A DNA stretch of 64,000 bases from Aquimarina aggregata (lineage in GTDB: Bacteria > Bacteroidota > Bacteroidia > Flavobacteriales > Flavobacteriaceae). The notes beneath the pieces were generated by a model. That model was not told the origin of the DNA, did no database searches, and saw only the letters and a program-made list of their open reading frames with translations. Position 1 is the stretch's first letter. The number at the start of each line of letters is the position of its first letter. The stretch lies in NCBI RefSeq assembly GCF_001632745.1, contig NZ_LQRT01000035.1, positions 124,001-188,000 of the forward strand. Reading direction: 5' to 3'. Below, one piece after another: positions 36,225 through 45,353 of the stretch. The translations under genes were made by a program, and so were the position numbers.

Positions 36225-36905
36225 ATGACTTCTTTTACTTTGGCTTTTGATATTTATGGAACCTTAATCGATACGACATCAATAGAACATTCTGTAAACA
36301 AAATTATTGGAGACTCTTCTAAATTGTTTACGCAAACTTGGCGTAATACGCAATTAGAATATTCGTTTAGACGGGGTTTAATGAATTCTTATGTCGATTT
36401 TTCAATTTGCACAAAGCAAGCTCTTGACTATACATGTAAGAAACTGAACGAACCTCTTACCAGTCAACAAAAAAACAATTTATTAAATGAATATAAGACA
36501 CTACCTATTTATCCTGATGTAATACAAGGTTTAAAACTACTTCAAAATACAAATCATAAAATATATGCATTTTCAAACGGTAGTAATCAAGCTATCCAAA
36601 ATCTAATTAAAACTGCCCAAATTGATCAGTTCATTAATGGATCAGTTAGTGCAGAAGATGTAAAGATATTTAAACCAAGCCCGATTGTTTATCGGTACTT
36701 TAATACAAAAACAGATTCAACCAAAAATATGACTTGGCTAATATCAAGTAATCCATTTGATATTATTGGAGCCTCGGCATATGGCATGCGTACAATATGG
36801 GTTCGGCGATCTTCAGAATCAGTATTTGACCCTTGGGGTATTATCCCAACCAAAACAATCGGTTCACTTATCGAATTGAAAGAAGTTTTAGATTCTTCTA
36901 TTTAA
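36225..36905 (+). CDS. Haloacid dehalogenase type II (HAD superfamily)
   Basis: About 226 residues from the ATG at 36225, chosen over 36201 because MTSFTLAFDIYGTLIDT starts at the first beta strand. The nucleophile is Asp9 (DIYGTLID); SNGS, KPSP and SSNPFDIIGASAYGMRTIWV are the other motifs of L-2-haloacid dehalogenases. It hydrolyses 2-haloalkanoic acids or related small substrates; halogenated marine compounds are plausible. It ends overlapping the convergent metF by 4 bp. Confidence 0.85.
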   Translation: MTSFTLAFDIYGTLIDTTSIEHSVNKIIGDSSKLFTQTWRNTQLEYSFRRGLMNSYVDFSICTKQALDYTCKKLNEPLTSQQKNNLLNEYKTLPIYPDVIQGLKLLQNTNHKIYAFSNGSNQAIQNLIKTAQIDQFINGSVSAEDVKIFKPSPIVYRYFNTKTDSTKNMTWLISSNPFDIIGASAYGMRTIWVRRSSESVFDPWGIIPTKTIGSLIELKEVLDSSI

Positions 36906-37855
36906 AATATAGCACTTGCAATTTTCTTAATATTATCTGATTTACCCATAGAATAATAGTGCAGCACTGGTACTCCAAAATCCATTAATTCTTTAGATTG
37001 TTGTATTGCAAACTCAATACCCACTTCTCTTACTTCGACATTATTTTTACACCCTTCGATTGCTCTTACAAGATCATCTGGCATATCTAATTTAAAAACC
37101 TGAGGTAATAATTGCAAATGTCTCTTTACCGCAGCTGGTTTAATTCCAGGTATAATAGGGATATTTATACCTGCAGCTCTTGCTTTTTCTACAAATGAAA
37201 AATACTTTTTATTATCAAAAAACATTTGAGTCACAACATAATCTGCTCCTGCATCTACTTTTTCCTTTAGTCTACGAATATCTGAGTCCATTGAAGGAGC
37301 TTCCATATGTTTTTCTGGATACCCGGCTACTCCTACACAAAAATTGGACTTATTATTTGTCTCAATTACTTCATGGAGATATTGTCCTTTATTCATATTG
37401 GCTATTTGTGTAACCAATTCGTTAGCATATTTATGTCCTCCTTTGGTGGGAATAAAATACTTTTCTTCTTTCATAGCATCACCACGCAAAGCCATTACAT
37501 TATCAATTCCTAAATAATGACAATCCACTAAAAGATACTCTGTCTCTTCTTTAGTAAATCCACCACATAATACATGAGGGATTGTATCTACATTATACTT
37601 ATGCGTAATAGATGCACAAATCCCTAATGTTCCTGGTCGCATTCTTGTTAGTTTCTTATCCAGTAATCCTTCTCTATCTATATATATAAATTCTTCTCGA
37701 GATGTTGTTACATCAATAAAAGGTGGATTAAATTCCATTAAAGGATCAATATTATCATACAATTCTTGAATGCTTCTCCCTTTTTGAGGTGGTATTAATT
37801 CAAAAGAAAATAATGTTTTCCCTTTAGCCTTTTCTATATGCTCTGTTACTTTCAT
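36902..37855 (-). CDS. metF: Methylenetetrahydrofolate reductase
   Basis: 317 residues, normal for bacterial MetF. Family motifs FSFELIPPQKG near the start (catalytic Glu), VMALRGD, VGVAGYPEKH, ADYVVTQMFFD and PIIPGI. FAD-dependent reduction of 5,10-methylene- to 5-methyl-THF, the methyl donor for MetH. It sits 98 bp behind the DinB-like gene, so it probably shares the SAM-riboswitch-controlled transcript. Confidence 0.95.
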   Translation of the reverse strand: MKVTEHIEKAKGKTLFSFELIPPQKGRSIQELYDNIDPLMEFNPPFIDVTTSREEFIYIDREGLLDKKLTRMRPGTLGICASITHKYNVDTIPHVLCGGFTKEETEYLLVDCHYLGIDNVMALRGDAMKEEKYFIPTKGGHKYANELVTQIANMNKGQYLHEVIETNNKSNFCVGVAGYPEKHMEAPSMDSDIRRLKEKVDAGADYVVTQMFFDNKKYFSFVEKARAAGINIPIIPGIKPAAVKRHLQLLPQVFKLDMPDDLVRAIEGCKNNVEVREVGIEFAIQQSKELMDFGVPVLHYYSMGKSDNIKKIASAIF

Positions 37856-37953
37856 CTATTCTTTTATTCTTATTCTTAAATATTGATCCATTCTTTTGCA
37901 ATAAGTATTTTATCCAAAAAACGAAATCAAAAATTACTTTCTTTACTATTTAA

Positions 37954-38427
37954 TTACTTCTTTAACCTACTATATAACATATTAATCTGTCCCAGATGAT
38001 ACAAATCATGTTGTAGTAAACCTCTTATCATATATTCATTACTATAGTCTTTACCAGCAGCAAACTCATATAACCATGAATCTGGTTTTTCAGATACTAA
38101 TCGGCATAGTAGTTCTTGAGTTTTTATAAGTTCACCTATACATTTTTCCTTTTCTTCTTGAGTAATTACTGAGCTATTTTTTCTCCAATCTTTTTCAGAA
38201 TTTAACTCGATACTGAATGTTTCATTATTCTTGACTTTCTCAATAATAAACCAACGCCAATCTATAATATGATAAACAAGTTTTGCGATCGAATTTGAAC
38301 TATTCTCTAAATTTTTGTTCCAAAATAGCACAGGAATCAACTCCAGAGATTTTAATACTGACGTACCATACCAAGGCTCTCCTTCAAAAACTTCTTCAAG
38401 TTGTGTAATACAATCTTCTATATCCAT
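37954..38427 (-). CDS. DinB-like four-helix-bundle protein
   Basis: 157 residues. The metal-site histidines characteristic of DinB/YfiT-like proteins are visible: LVYHIIDWRWF (about 49-59) and LLQHDLYHLGQINML near the C-terminus. Many family members are thiol-dependent metalloenzymes, others uncharacterised. It lies 12 bp after metH and before metF, so it is in the methionine operon; a role in thiol or methyl metabolism is inference. Confidence 0.8.
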   Translation of the reverse strand: MDIEDCITQLEEVFEGEPWYGTSVLKSLELIPVLFWNKNLENSSNSIAKLVYHIIDWRWFIIEKVKNNETFSIELNSEKDWRKNSSVITQEEKEKCIGELIKTQELLCRLVSEKPDSWLYEFAAGKDYSNEYMIRGLLQHDLYHLGQINMLYSRLKK

Positions 38428-38439
38428 ATGCTTTCGATT

Positions 38440-41136
38440 TTAGGTATCGATCAGGTTAGGGTTAAGCCATTTTTTTGCATACTCGAAATCGATTTTTTTC
38501 CTACTTGCAAAATCTTTTACTTGATCTTCTTTTATCTTACCTAGCCCGAAATATCGAGCTTCTGGATTGGCAAAATAATATCCTGATACTGATGCTGCCG
38601 GCCACATAGCCAAACTTTCTGTTAGCTCGACATTAATTCGTTCTTTTACCTCTAGTACTTCCCATATTGTTAATTTTTCTAAATGATCAGGGCATGCAGG
38701 ATACCCGGGCGCAGGTCGAATTCCTTTGTAACTTTCTTTTATCAATTCTAAATTTGTCAGTTTTTCATCGCTAGCATATCCCCAATCTTCTTTACGCACT
38801 TTCTCATGTAAATATTCAGCAAAAGCTTCTGCCAATCTATCCGCCAATGCCTTTATCATTATAGCATTATAATCATCATGTTCGGCTTCAAACTTTTCTG
38901 CAAGTTCTTTTGTGCCAAATCCGGTCGTAACACAAAAACAACCTATATAATCTTGTATTTCACTTTCTTTTGGTGCTATAAAATCAGATAATGCAAAGTT
39001 TGGCTTTCCTGCATGTTTTTTTAGTTGTTGACGTAACGTTCTAAATTTGAAATTACCTTTGTTAGAAGACAGCTCAATATCATCATCATTAACACAATTA
39101 GCCTCAAACAATCCATAAACAGCTTTAGCTCCTAAAAGCTTTTGATCAAAAACTTTTTGTAATAGTTCTTGCGCATCTTTAAATAAAGAAGTTGCTTGCT
39201 CTCCTACTATTTCATCTGTTAGAATACCAGGGTATTTGCCATGCAAGTCCCAAGATCTAAAAAAAGGAGTCCAATCTATATAAGGTTCAAGTTTTCTAAG
39301 TTCTAAATCTTCAATTACTGTACTACCAGTCTTATTGGGTTTTGTAATCTTAGCAATAGACCAATCAATTTTATATTTGTTTTTACGGGCTTCTTTAATG
39401 CTTAAGTATTCTTTCTTTTTTGTTCTTTTTAAAAATCCTTCTCTAAATTTTTCATAGTCATCCTTAAGATTTCCTATGTATTTTTGATTGCTCCTTTTAT
39501 TTAACAAATCTCCTACTACTGTGACTGCTCTTGAAGCATCATTTACATGAACTACTGCATTTTTATATTGTGGATCTATTTTAACTGCCGTGTGTGCTTT
39601 AGAAGTTGTTGCACCCCCTATTAATAGCGGAACCTTAAAATTCTTACGCTCCATTTCTTTTGCCAGATACACCATTTCATCCAAAGATGGAGTGATCAAA
39701 CCACTTAAACCAATAACATCTACTTGTTCATCAATAGCCGTTTGTATAATCTTTTCTGGAGGCACCATTACACCAAGATCTACAATTTCATAATTATTAC
39801 ACCCGAGTACTACTGAAACAATATTTTTTCCAATATCATGAACATCACCTTTTACAGTTGCCATTAATACTTTACCAGCATTTTCCTTCCCGTTAGAAGA
39901 TGTTGGGTTTTTCTTTTTTTCTTCTTCGATATAAGGTAATAGATGAGCAACTGCTTTTTTCATTACACGAGCAGATTTTACTACCTGAGGTAAAAACATT
40001 TTACCTGATCCAAATAAATCACCCACAACGTTCATCCCCACCATTAAGTTTCCTTCTATAACCTCGATGGGTTTATCTGCTTTTTGTCTTGCTTCTTCTA
40101 CATCTTCTACAATATATTGATCTATACCTTTTACTAATGCTCTTGTAATTCTGTTTTGTAAAGGTTCTTCTCGCCAAGAAAGATCTACGGTCTGTTCTTT
40201 TTTTGTTCCTTTTACAGTTTCTGCAAAATCAAGTAATCGTTCTGTTGCGTCATCTCTTCGATCAAGAATCACATCTTCGACATGTTCTAATAAGTCTTTA
40301 GGGATATCATCATATACCTCTAGCATTGCGGGATTTACGATCCCCATATTCATCCCAGCTTTAATAGCATGATATAAGAACACTGAATGCATAGCTTCTC
40401 GCACAGGATTGTTTCCTCTAAATGAAAAAGAAACGTTACTTACACCACCACTTACACTACAATGGGGGAGATTTTCTCTTACCCATCTCGTAGCTTCTAT
40501 GAAATCTATAGCATTTTTCCGATGTTCATCCATTCCTGTTGCCACGGGAAAAATATTTAAATCAAATATTATATCCTCGGCTGGGAATTTTACTTTATTT
40601 ACTAATATATCATACGATCTTTTAGAAATTTCTATACGTCTTTCATAATTATCTGCTTGTCCAACCTCATCAAAAGCCATTATGATTACAGCCGCACCGT
40701 ATCGTTTAATTGCCTTTGCATGCGCTATAAATTCTTTCTCTCCTTCTTTAAGACTTATTGAGTTGACAACGCATTTTCCTTGTACTACCTGCAAGCCCGC
40801 TTCAATAATTTCCCATTTAGAGCTATCGATCATAATAGGCACTCTAGCAATATCGGGTTCGGCCATAATTAGATTAAGAAAACGCACCATGGCCTCTTTA
40901 CCATCAATTAAACCGTCATCCATATTAATATCGATAACTTGTGCTCCTCCTTCTACCTGATGTCTTGCTATATCAAGAGCTTCATCAAATTTTTCTTCTT
41001 TGACCAAGCGTAAAAACTTACGTGATCCAGCCACATTTGTTCGTTCTCCAACATTAATAAAATTAGTGTTAGCCGAAACTATCATAGGTTCTAAACCAGA
41101 AAGTTTGAGATATTTTCTTTTTCCTTGCTTACTCAT
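38440..41136 (-). CDS. metH: Cobalamin-dependent methionine synthase, folate/B12/activation subunit (split MetH, C-terminal part)
   Basis: 898 residues. Pterin-binding domain about 10-280 (NTNFINVGERTNVAGS). B12 cap and binding domains about 310-560, with the cobalamin-ligand His433 in GDVHDIGKNI and GLSGLITPSLDEM. Activation domain about 600-898 with RPAPGYPACPDH, the SAM-binding motif. Together with the adjacent 333-residue protein it makes a full MetH, transferring the methyl from 5-methyl-THF to homocysteine. Three bases separate the two genes. Confidence 0.96.
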   Translation of the reverse strand: MSKQGKRKYLKLSGLEPMIVSANTNFINVGERTNVAGSRKFLRLVKEEKFDEALDIARHQVEGGAQVIDINMDDGLIDGKEAMVRFLNLIMAEPDIARVPIMIDSSKWEIIEAGLQVVQGKCVVNSISLKEGEKEFIAHAKAIKRYGAAVIIMAFDEVGQADNYERRIEISKRSYDILVNKVKFPAEDIIFDLNIFPVATGMDEHRKNAIDFIEATRWVRENLPHCSVSGGVSNVSFSFRGNNPVREAMHSVFLYHAIKAGMNMGIVNPAMLEVYDDIPKDLLEHVEDVILDRRDDATERLLDFAETVKGTKKEQTVDLSWREEPLQNRITRALVKGIDQYIVEDVEEARQKADKPIEVIEGNLMVGMNVVGDLFGSGKMFLPQVVKSARVMKKAVAHLLPYIEEEKKKNPTSSNGKENAGKVLMATVKGDVHDIGKNIVSVVLGCNNYEIVDLGVMVPPEKIIQTAIDEQVDVIGLSGLITPSLDEMVYLAKEMERKNFKVPLLIGGATTSKAHTAVKIDPQYKNAVVHVNDASRAVTVVGDLLNKRSNQKYIGNLKDDYEKFREGFLKRTKKKEYLSIKEARKNKYKIDWSIAKITKPNKTGSTVIEDLELRKLEPYIDWTPFFRSWDLHGKYPGILTDEIVGEQATSLFKDAQELLQKVFDQKLLGAKAVYGLFEANCVNDDDIELSSNKGNFKFRTLRQQLKKHAGKPNFALSDFIAPKESEIQDYIGCFCVTTGFGTKELAEKFEAEHDDYNAIMIKALADRLAEAFAEYLHEKVRKEDWGYASDEKLTNLELIKESYKGIRPAPGYPACPDHLEKLTIWEVLEVKERINVELTESLAMWPAASVSGYYFANPEARYFGLGKIKEDQVKDFASRKKIDFEYAKKWLNPNLIDT

Positions 41137-41139
41137 AAA

Positions 41140-42141
41140 CTATGCGATCACACCCACGGTTCTGGGTTTATAATTCTTAGCCAGTTCGGCTATAGCCGAA
41201 ATATGTTCTGGTGTTGTCCCGCAACATCCTCCTATTATATTGACTAGACTTTTGTCCATATATTCTTTGATCTGTTCTGCCATTTGTTCTGGTGTTTCAT
41301 CATATTCACCAAAGGCATTTGGTAATCCTGCATTGGGGTGTGCTGATACTGCAAAATCAGCTTTTTGCGCGAGCACTTCTAAATGCGGTGTCAACTGATT
41401 TGCACCTAAAGCACAATTAAAACCAATTGATAGCATAGGAATATGTGAAACTGAAATTAAAAAGGCTTCAGCTGTTTGACCAGATAAGGTTCTACCACTG
41501 GCATCGGTTATGGTACCACTTACCATAATTGGGATATCTATATTTTTTTCTTCTTTCACTTCTTCAATAGCGAAAAGTGCTGCTTTCGCATTAAGGGTGT
41601 CAAAAACAGTTTCAACTAATAAAATATCTGACCCCCCATCTACGAGAGCTTCTACTTGCTGCTTATACGCTTTCCTTAAGTCATCAAAAGTTACTGCTCG
41701 ATACCCTGGATCATTAACATCGGGCGACATGCTAGCTGTTCTATTTGTAGGACCAATAGATCCTGCAACAAAACGGGGTTTATGTGGCTCTTTTGCCGTA
41801 AACTCATCTGCTACTTCTTTAGCAATCTTTGCCGATTGGTAGTTTAATTCATAGACCAAATCTTCCATTTCATAATCGGCCATTGCTATTGTCGTACCCG
41901 AAAATGTATTTGTCTCTACAATATCAGCTCCAGCTTCAAAATACAATGCATGTACTTCTTTTATAGCACCGGGTTGAGTAATGCTTAATAAATCATTATT
42001 TCCTTGCACAGGAACATGCCAATCTTTAAAGCGTTCTCCTCTAAAATCTTCTTCTGTAAATTTATGTCTTTGCAACATTGTACCCATTGCCCCATCTAGC
42101 ACAAGGATTCTTTCTTCTAAAATCTTCTTTATATCTTTCAT
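41140..42141 (-). CDS. metH: Homocysteine S-methyltransferase subunit (split MetH, N-terminal part)
   Basis: 333 residues. Starts with the MetH signature LDGAMGTMLQRH. Zinc/thiolate ligands Cys243 (GFNCALG) and Cys306-Cys307 (GGCCGTTPEH) are all present. It lacks folate, B12 and activation domains, which lie in the next gene, so the enzyme works as two chains, a known flavobacterial arrangement. First gene after the SAM-I riboswitch. Confidence 0.95.
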   Translation of the reverse strand: MKDIKKILEERILVLDGAMGTMLQRHKFTEEDFRGERFKDWHVPVQGNNDLLSITQPGAIKEVHALYFEAGADIVETNTFSGTTIAMADYEMEDLVYELNYQSAKIAKEVADEFTAKEPHKPRFVAGSIGPTNRTASMSPDVNDPGYRAVTFDDLRKAYKQQVEALVDGGSDILLVETVFDTLNAKAALFAIEEVKEEKNIDIPIMVSGTITDASGRTLSGQTAEAFLISVSHIPMLSIGFNCALGANQLTPHLEVLAQKADFAVSAHPNAGLPNAFGEYDETPEQMAEQIKEYMDKSLVNIIGGCCGTTPEHISAIAELAKNYKPRTVGVIA

Positions 42142-42150
42142 AGTAATTTC

Positions 42151-42175
42151 TTAGGTTGATTAAAATCAATCCTAA
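42151..42175 (-). promoter_or_regulatory. Hairpin over the metH start region, possible riboswitch expression platform
   Basis: TTAGG-A-TTGAT / ATCAA-CCTAA with a 4-nt loop and one bulge ends 10 nt before the metH ATG, covering where a ribosome would bind. It could be the translational output of the SAM riboswitch; the coupling structure was not resolved. Confidence 0.4.
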
Positions 42176-42300
42176 TTTTAAAATATAACAATGAAACATC
42201 ACTACAACATAGGTGTATCATTATCAAAAATTTATTCCCTTAAAAAAGGAGTTAAATTATATCAAGAAAAATAAATGGAAAATATAGCATAGCTATGAAT

Positions 42301-42403
42301 CTTCGTTATCTAGTCCCAGTGGGATAGAATGTAGCACCTTCTTTATTATATAAAGGGTTGCTAAGGCTTCATAGGGTCTATTCCCTCCACCTTTCTTGAT
42401 AAC
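42301..42403 (-). ncRNA. SAM-I (S-box) riboswitch
   Basis: Reading the minus strand from 42403: GTTATCAAG, then AGGTGGAGGGAATAGACCC, TATGAAGCC, TTAGCAACCC, a variable arm, then AAGGTGCTA…TCC and closing GATAAC. These are the conserved core elements of SAM-I in order, with P1 formed by GTTATC (42403-42398) and GATAAC (42310-42305). It lies 160 nt upstream of the split metH operon, the expected target. SAM binding is expected to reduce expression. Confidence 0.93.
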
Positions 42404-42423
42404 AGTAAAAATGTATATGAGCT

Positions 42424-42439
42424 GAACGATTCCTCGTTC
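42424..42439. repeat. Short perfect inverted repeat upstream of the SAM riboswitch
   Basis: GAACGA-TTCC-TCGTTC, a 6-4-6 dyad about 20 nt upstream of the riboswitch 5' end, where the metH promoter should be. Candidate operator; a flanking ACCAC (42450-42454) / GTGGT (42469-42473) pair is also present. Confidence 0.35.
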
Positions 42440-42508
42440 TTATTATTAGACCACAAAGAAAAGACATAGTGGTTTGTTGTGCAAGTTTATTTTGAGATTT
42501 TATATATA

Positions 42509-42605
42509 GAACTCATCTTGACTTTTTCTATTTCCTAAGAAATGGCTAAAATTTATACAGATCGCATCTCATTTTCGGTTAAAAACAAAAAGGCAAGATG
42601 AGTTC
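42509..42605. repeat. Inverted repeat pair, 19-nt arms, 59-nt spacer
   Basis: Arms 42509-42527 (GAACTCATCTTG then ACTTTTT) and 42587-42605 (reverse complement with one mismatch). No ORF lies between. It may be a remnant of a small mobile element or a long hairpin in the 3' UTR of the gene at 42662. Confidence 0.5.
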
Positions 42606-42614
42606 ATAAAGAAA

Positions 42615-42638
42615 AAGACCTTCTTTTGAGAAGATCTT
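42615..42638 (-). terminator. Intrinsic terminator of the repeat lipoprotein gene
   Basis: Stem AAGACCTTCT/AGAAGATCTT, one mismatch, loop TTTG, 24 nt past the stop at 42662; T-rich on the minus strand. Confidence 0.65.
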
Positions 42639-42661
42639 AAATTTTTAGTATTCGAGATATA

Positions 42662-43522
42662 CTATCTCCAGAGTCGTCCTCCGCCAAACCCTCCGGTATT
42701 ATGACCTAGAGTTATATAATTTGGTCCTTCTACGTGACCTCTAAGAATTCCACCTGCACTATTAGCACTTCCTTTTGGAACATCTATCCAATCTAACCAT
42801 AACCCTCCGTAAACATTGCTCCCCCAAGCAATGTTAGACCAAGCGGGTTGTCCGTTTCTAAAATTACGTTCACCAAACCATATAATCTGATTATGAATTT
42901 GTCTTATGTAATAAATACCTCCATCATCACCAACCCATCTTCCTGTTAGATTATTCTCATCATTGCGAACACCAAATCCTGCAATTCTTGGGCGCGGTAG
43001 ATTTGTAGGCTTAGTTGTTTTTGTCCAATTGGATCCCCCAAAATTAGCACCAGAAACTTTTGTGAAACCACTACCAAAACATTTAACGGATAACACTAAA
43101 CTTCCTAATCCTTGAATACTTCCTTTGGGAACATCATAAAAAGCTCCAGTTATTGTTTTTTCTTCTATAGTGCCTCTAAATACATTTGCCCATATCCCAG
43201 ATGGATGTTCTCCAAACCAATATATCTTGTTCCCAATATGTCTTACATAATAATGTCCTCCATCATTAGCAGAGTAGTAACCCGATAAATTTGGTATAAT
43301 TGAACACCAGTCTATATCAATAATATCGATATCTATAATATCAATTCCTTTCTCTTCTAAATACTCTATTTTTGCTTGTTTCAGAAAATCATCTTGCTCT
43401 GTAATTATAGCCTCTGATTTTGTATCAAGAATTGCTTCTTTTTCACAATTTGTAAATAATAATACACTTGCTAACAGCGTGGCTAAAACAGGATATTTTA
43501 ACCCAAAAAAGTTTGTTTTCAT
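42662..43522 (-). CDS. Lipoprotein with two W-F-G repeat domains
   Basis: About 286 residues from the ATG at 43522, preferred over 43543 because MKTNFFGLK begins the signal peptide. The lipobox ends LFTNC. After an acidic linker with a tandem DIID repeat, two homologous domains follow: LSGYYSANDGGHYYVRHIGN…WFGE…DVPKGS (about 80-150) and LTGRWVGDDGGIYYIRQIHN…WFGE…DVPKGS (about 190-265). I know this G-W-x3-DGG-x-YYIR-Q pattern from secreted proteins of unknown function. It lies behind the GH16 gene but is separated by a terminator, so co-function with polysaccharide breakdown is only suggested. Confidence 0.7.
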   Translation of the reverse strand: MKTNFFGLKYPVLATLLASVLLFTNCEKEAILDTKSEAIITEQDDFLKQAKIEYLEEKGIDIIDIDIIDIDWCSIIPNLSGYYSANDGGHYYVRHIGNKIYWFGEHPSGIWANVFRGTIEEKTITGAFYDVPKGSIQGLGSLVLSVKCFGSGFTKVSGANFGGSNWTKTTKPTNLPRPRIAGFGVRNDENNLTGRWVGDDGGIYYIRQIHNQIIWFGERNFRNGQPAWSNIAWGSNVYGGLWLDWIDVPKGSANSAGGILRGHVEGPNYITLGHNTGGFGGGRLWR

Positions 43523-43707
43523 AATTATTGATTTTTGTTGCACGCCCTAAAACTAAAACAATAACATTCTATAAAACAGAGGAGAATGCCCTATTAACAT
43601 CTAAGTGTATTACATTAATTTTAAAGGGTTAAAAGACTGAACAAATACCTTAATTTATGATACTAATGAAATGGAACTAGTTTATTATTCTTATGCTAAT
43701 ATCAAAA

Positions 43708-43739
43708 AAATCGCAGTAATTCTAGAATTACTGCGATTT
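43708..43739 (-). terminator. Strong intrinsic terminator of the GH16 gene
   Basis: A perfect 15-bp stem (43708-43722 with 43725-43739) followed by seven Ts on the minus strand, 55 nt past the stop at 43794. Confidence 0.9.
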
Positions 43740-43793
43740 ACATTATAATACTTACGATCTAAAAGTAATTATTACCTTTTAAAGTGAATATTA

Positions 43794-45353
43794 TTATCTA
43801 AAATTTAAACGTTCTAATGTTTCTATATCATTCATTTTAACTTTTAAGATATATATACCATTACTAAAACTTTTTGATCTATCAAATAATTTTAAGTCGT
43901 GGCTACCGGCTTTAAAAGTTCCTAAATTACTCTTTAGTACTTGTTGTCCTGCGATATTATATAAAGTAACAGCAATTTTGGTTTCTTCTTGTAATTTAAA
44001 TGACATATTTAGAGCTCCGTTAGCCTTTATTGGATTTGGGTACGTTGTAACTTTACGCTCTAAAGGTGCATTATCTGTAGTAAACTCTTTAGATTTATTA
44101 AGTCCGTTAATAACGAACTTCTCCCATGATCCTATTGCATTTCTATTACAATTAATTCCATTATTACTTCCATTCTCATGACTCACGTATTTACCATTAT
44201 TTCCTCTAATTGCGTAGACATTACCCCCTTGAGGCACTAGGGTAAATTTTTCCCATGCTCCAACAACATTACGGTTGCAGTTCATAGCTTTTTTACCATC
44301 TTCTGAGCTCACATATTTACCATTGTTTCCTTTAAAACTTACAGTACCATTACCTTCAGATTTAACTATAAATTTTTCTTGTCCTCCAGCTGAATTGCTT
44401 ACGGCTCTCATCGATCTATTCCCATTTTCTGAGCTTATAAATTTATTTATTGACTGCCCTTTCATAGTAACTGTTCCACTAGATCCTGGATCTGGGTTAC
44501 CTCCACAATTAGAATTACAGTCAACTAATTTATAAGAACGCACCCAGTCATAAAGTGTTGTACGATTAGCTGCAGAATCATTCATACCGTCTGCACCTGC
44601 CTTAGGAGGGTTCCAGTCATAAGTCTCTACAACCATTCGTAAATACATTGGAAGATTAAAATCTGCAGCAGGGGTTACTTTATTCACAAACTTACCATCT
44701 AGATAAAACAATACCTCAGTTTTACTTTTCCACCACACCCCATAGGTGTGATATGCTTGCCAAGATTGTCCACCAAGTGCAGCTTTAGCTCCTTTTATTC
44801 CTACAGGAGTACTATTACAAGAAGTACCTCTACTATGCGTATTAGAATTCATGTTTCTAATCGTATTATTCACCCAATTTGCTCCGTTACTATTAACCCC
44901 TACAGTTTCTGTAATGTCAAGTTCTGTAGTTCTAAAATCGCAACCTGTAAACTCGTTTCGTTTATTGATTAACCAAAAAGTAGAAGACATGAATGTTTTA
45001 TTAGCTTTCATTCGCGTTTCGTAATACCCATACAAACTTCTTGTTTTAGCTCTTACAAGTCCACCGCTGTGGGTCCATCCATTAAATGGGTTTGATTTTT
45101 TTGATGCTGAAATTTTAAGGTTTCCACCTGAAACGGATACTGAAGATGTTTCAAATCTTGCAGGTCGTCTACCCTCCCACTGTGGATCATTTATTAACCA
45201 TTTGGAAGTATTCAATGAATTTCCGTTAAATTCATCTGACAAGACGTCTACTTTTTCCCATTTCTTCCCGTTTGGAGGGGTGGGTTGTGCTATTGTTAGT
45301 TGGAATCCAACAATACATAATACCAGTAAAATTGTGTGTTTTAAGTTTTTCAT
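43794..45353 (-). CDS. Secreted GH16 beta-agarase/porphyranase-like enzyme with fascin-like repeats and T9SS sorting domain
   Basis: 519 residues from the ATG at 45353 (45410 would place 19 residues before an evident signal peptide MKNLKHTILLVLCIVGFQ…AQ). GH16 catalytic domain about 25-295 with E144-L-D146-I-T-E149, the ExDxxE motif (nucleophile E144, acid/base E149), and YGYYETRMKANKTFMSSTFWL, close to agarases and porphyranases. Three fascin/actin-crosslinking-like repeats at about 300-425 (KFISSENG, KYVSSEDG, KYVSHENG) probably bind polysaccharide. The C-terminal type A sorting domain (TYPNPIKANG…NGIYILKVK) targets it to T9SS. Exact substrate cannot be fixed. Confidence 0.88.
   Translation of the reverse strand: MKNLKHTILLVLCIVGFQLTIAQPTPPNGKKWEKVDVLSDEFNGNSLNTSKWLINDPQWEGRRPARFETSSVSVSGGNLKISASKKSNPFNGWTHSGGLVRAKTRSLYGYYETRMKANKTFMSSTFWLINKRNEFTGCDFRTTELDITETVGVNSNGANWVNNTIRNMNSNTHSRGTSCNSTPVGIKGAKAALGGQSWQAYHTYGVWWKSKTEVLFYLDGKFVNKVTPAADFNLPMYLRMVVETYDWNPPKAGADGMNDSAANRTTLYDWVRSYKLVDCNSNCGGNPDPGSSGTVTMKGQSINKFISSENGNRSMRAVSNSAGGQEKFIVKSEGNGTVSFKGNNGKYVSSEDGKKAMNCNRNVVGAWEKFTLVPQGGNVYAIRGNNGKYVSHENGSNNGINCNRNAIGSWEKFVINGLNKSKEFTTDNAPLERKVTTYPNPIKANGALNMSFKLQEETKIAVTLYNIAGQQVLKSNLGTFKAGSHDLKLFDRSKSFSNGIYILKVKMNDIETLERLNFR

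Noticed and set aside
41137..41139. Frameshift explaining the metH split
   Set aside because: Both ORFs have proper start/stop signals and domain borders match the gap; split MetH is known in flavobacteria.
43321..43352. Short tandem repeat encoding DIIDIDIID as a possible satellite
   Set aside because: It is only two to three units long, in frame, and within the linker of a lipoprotein.
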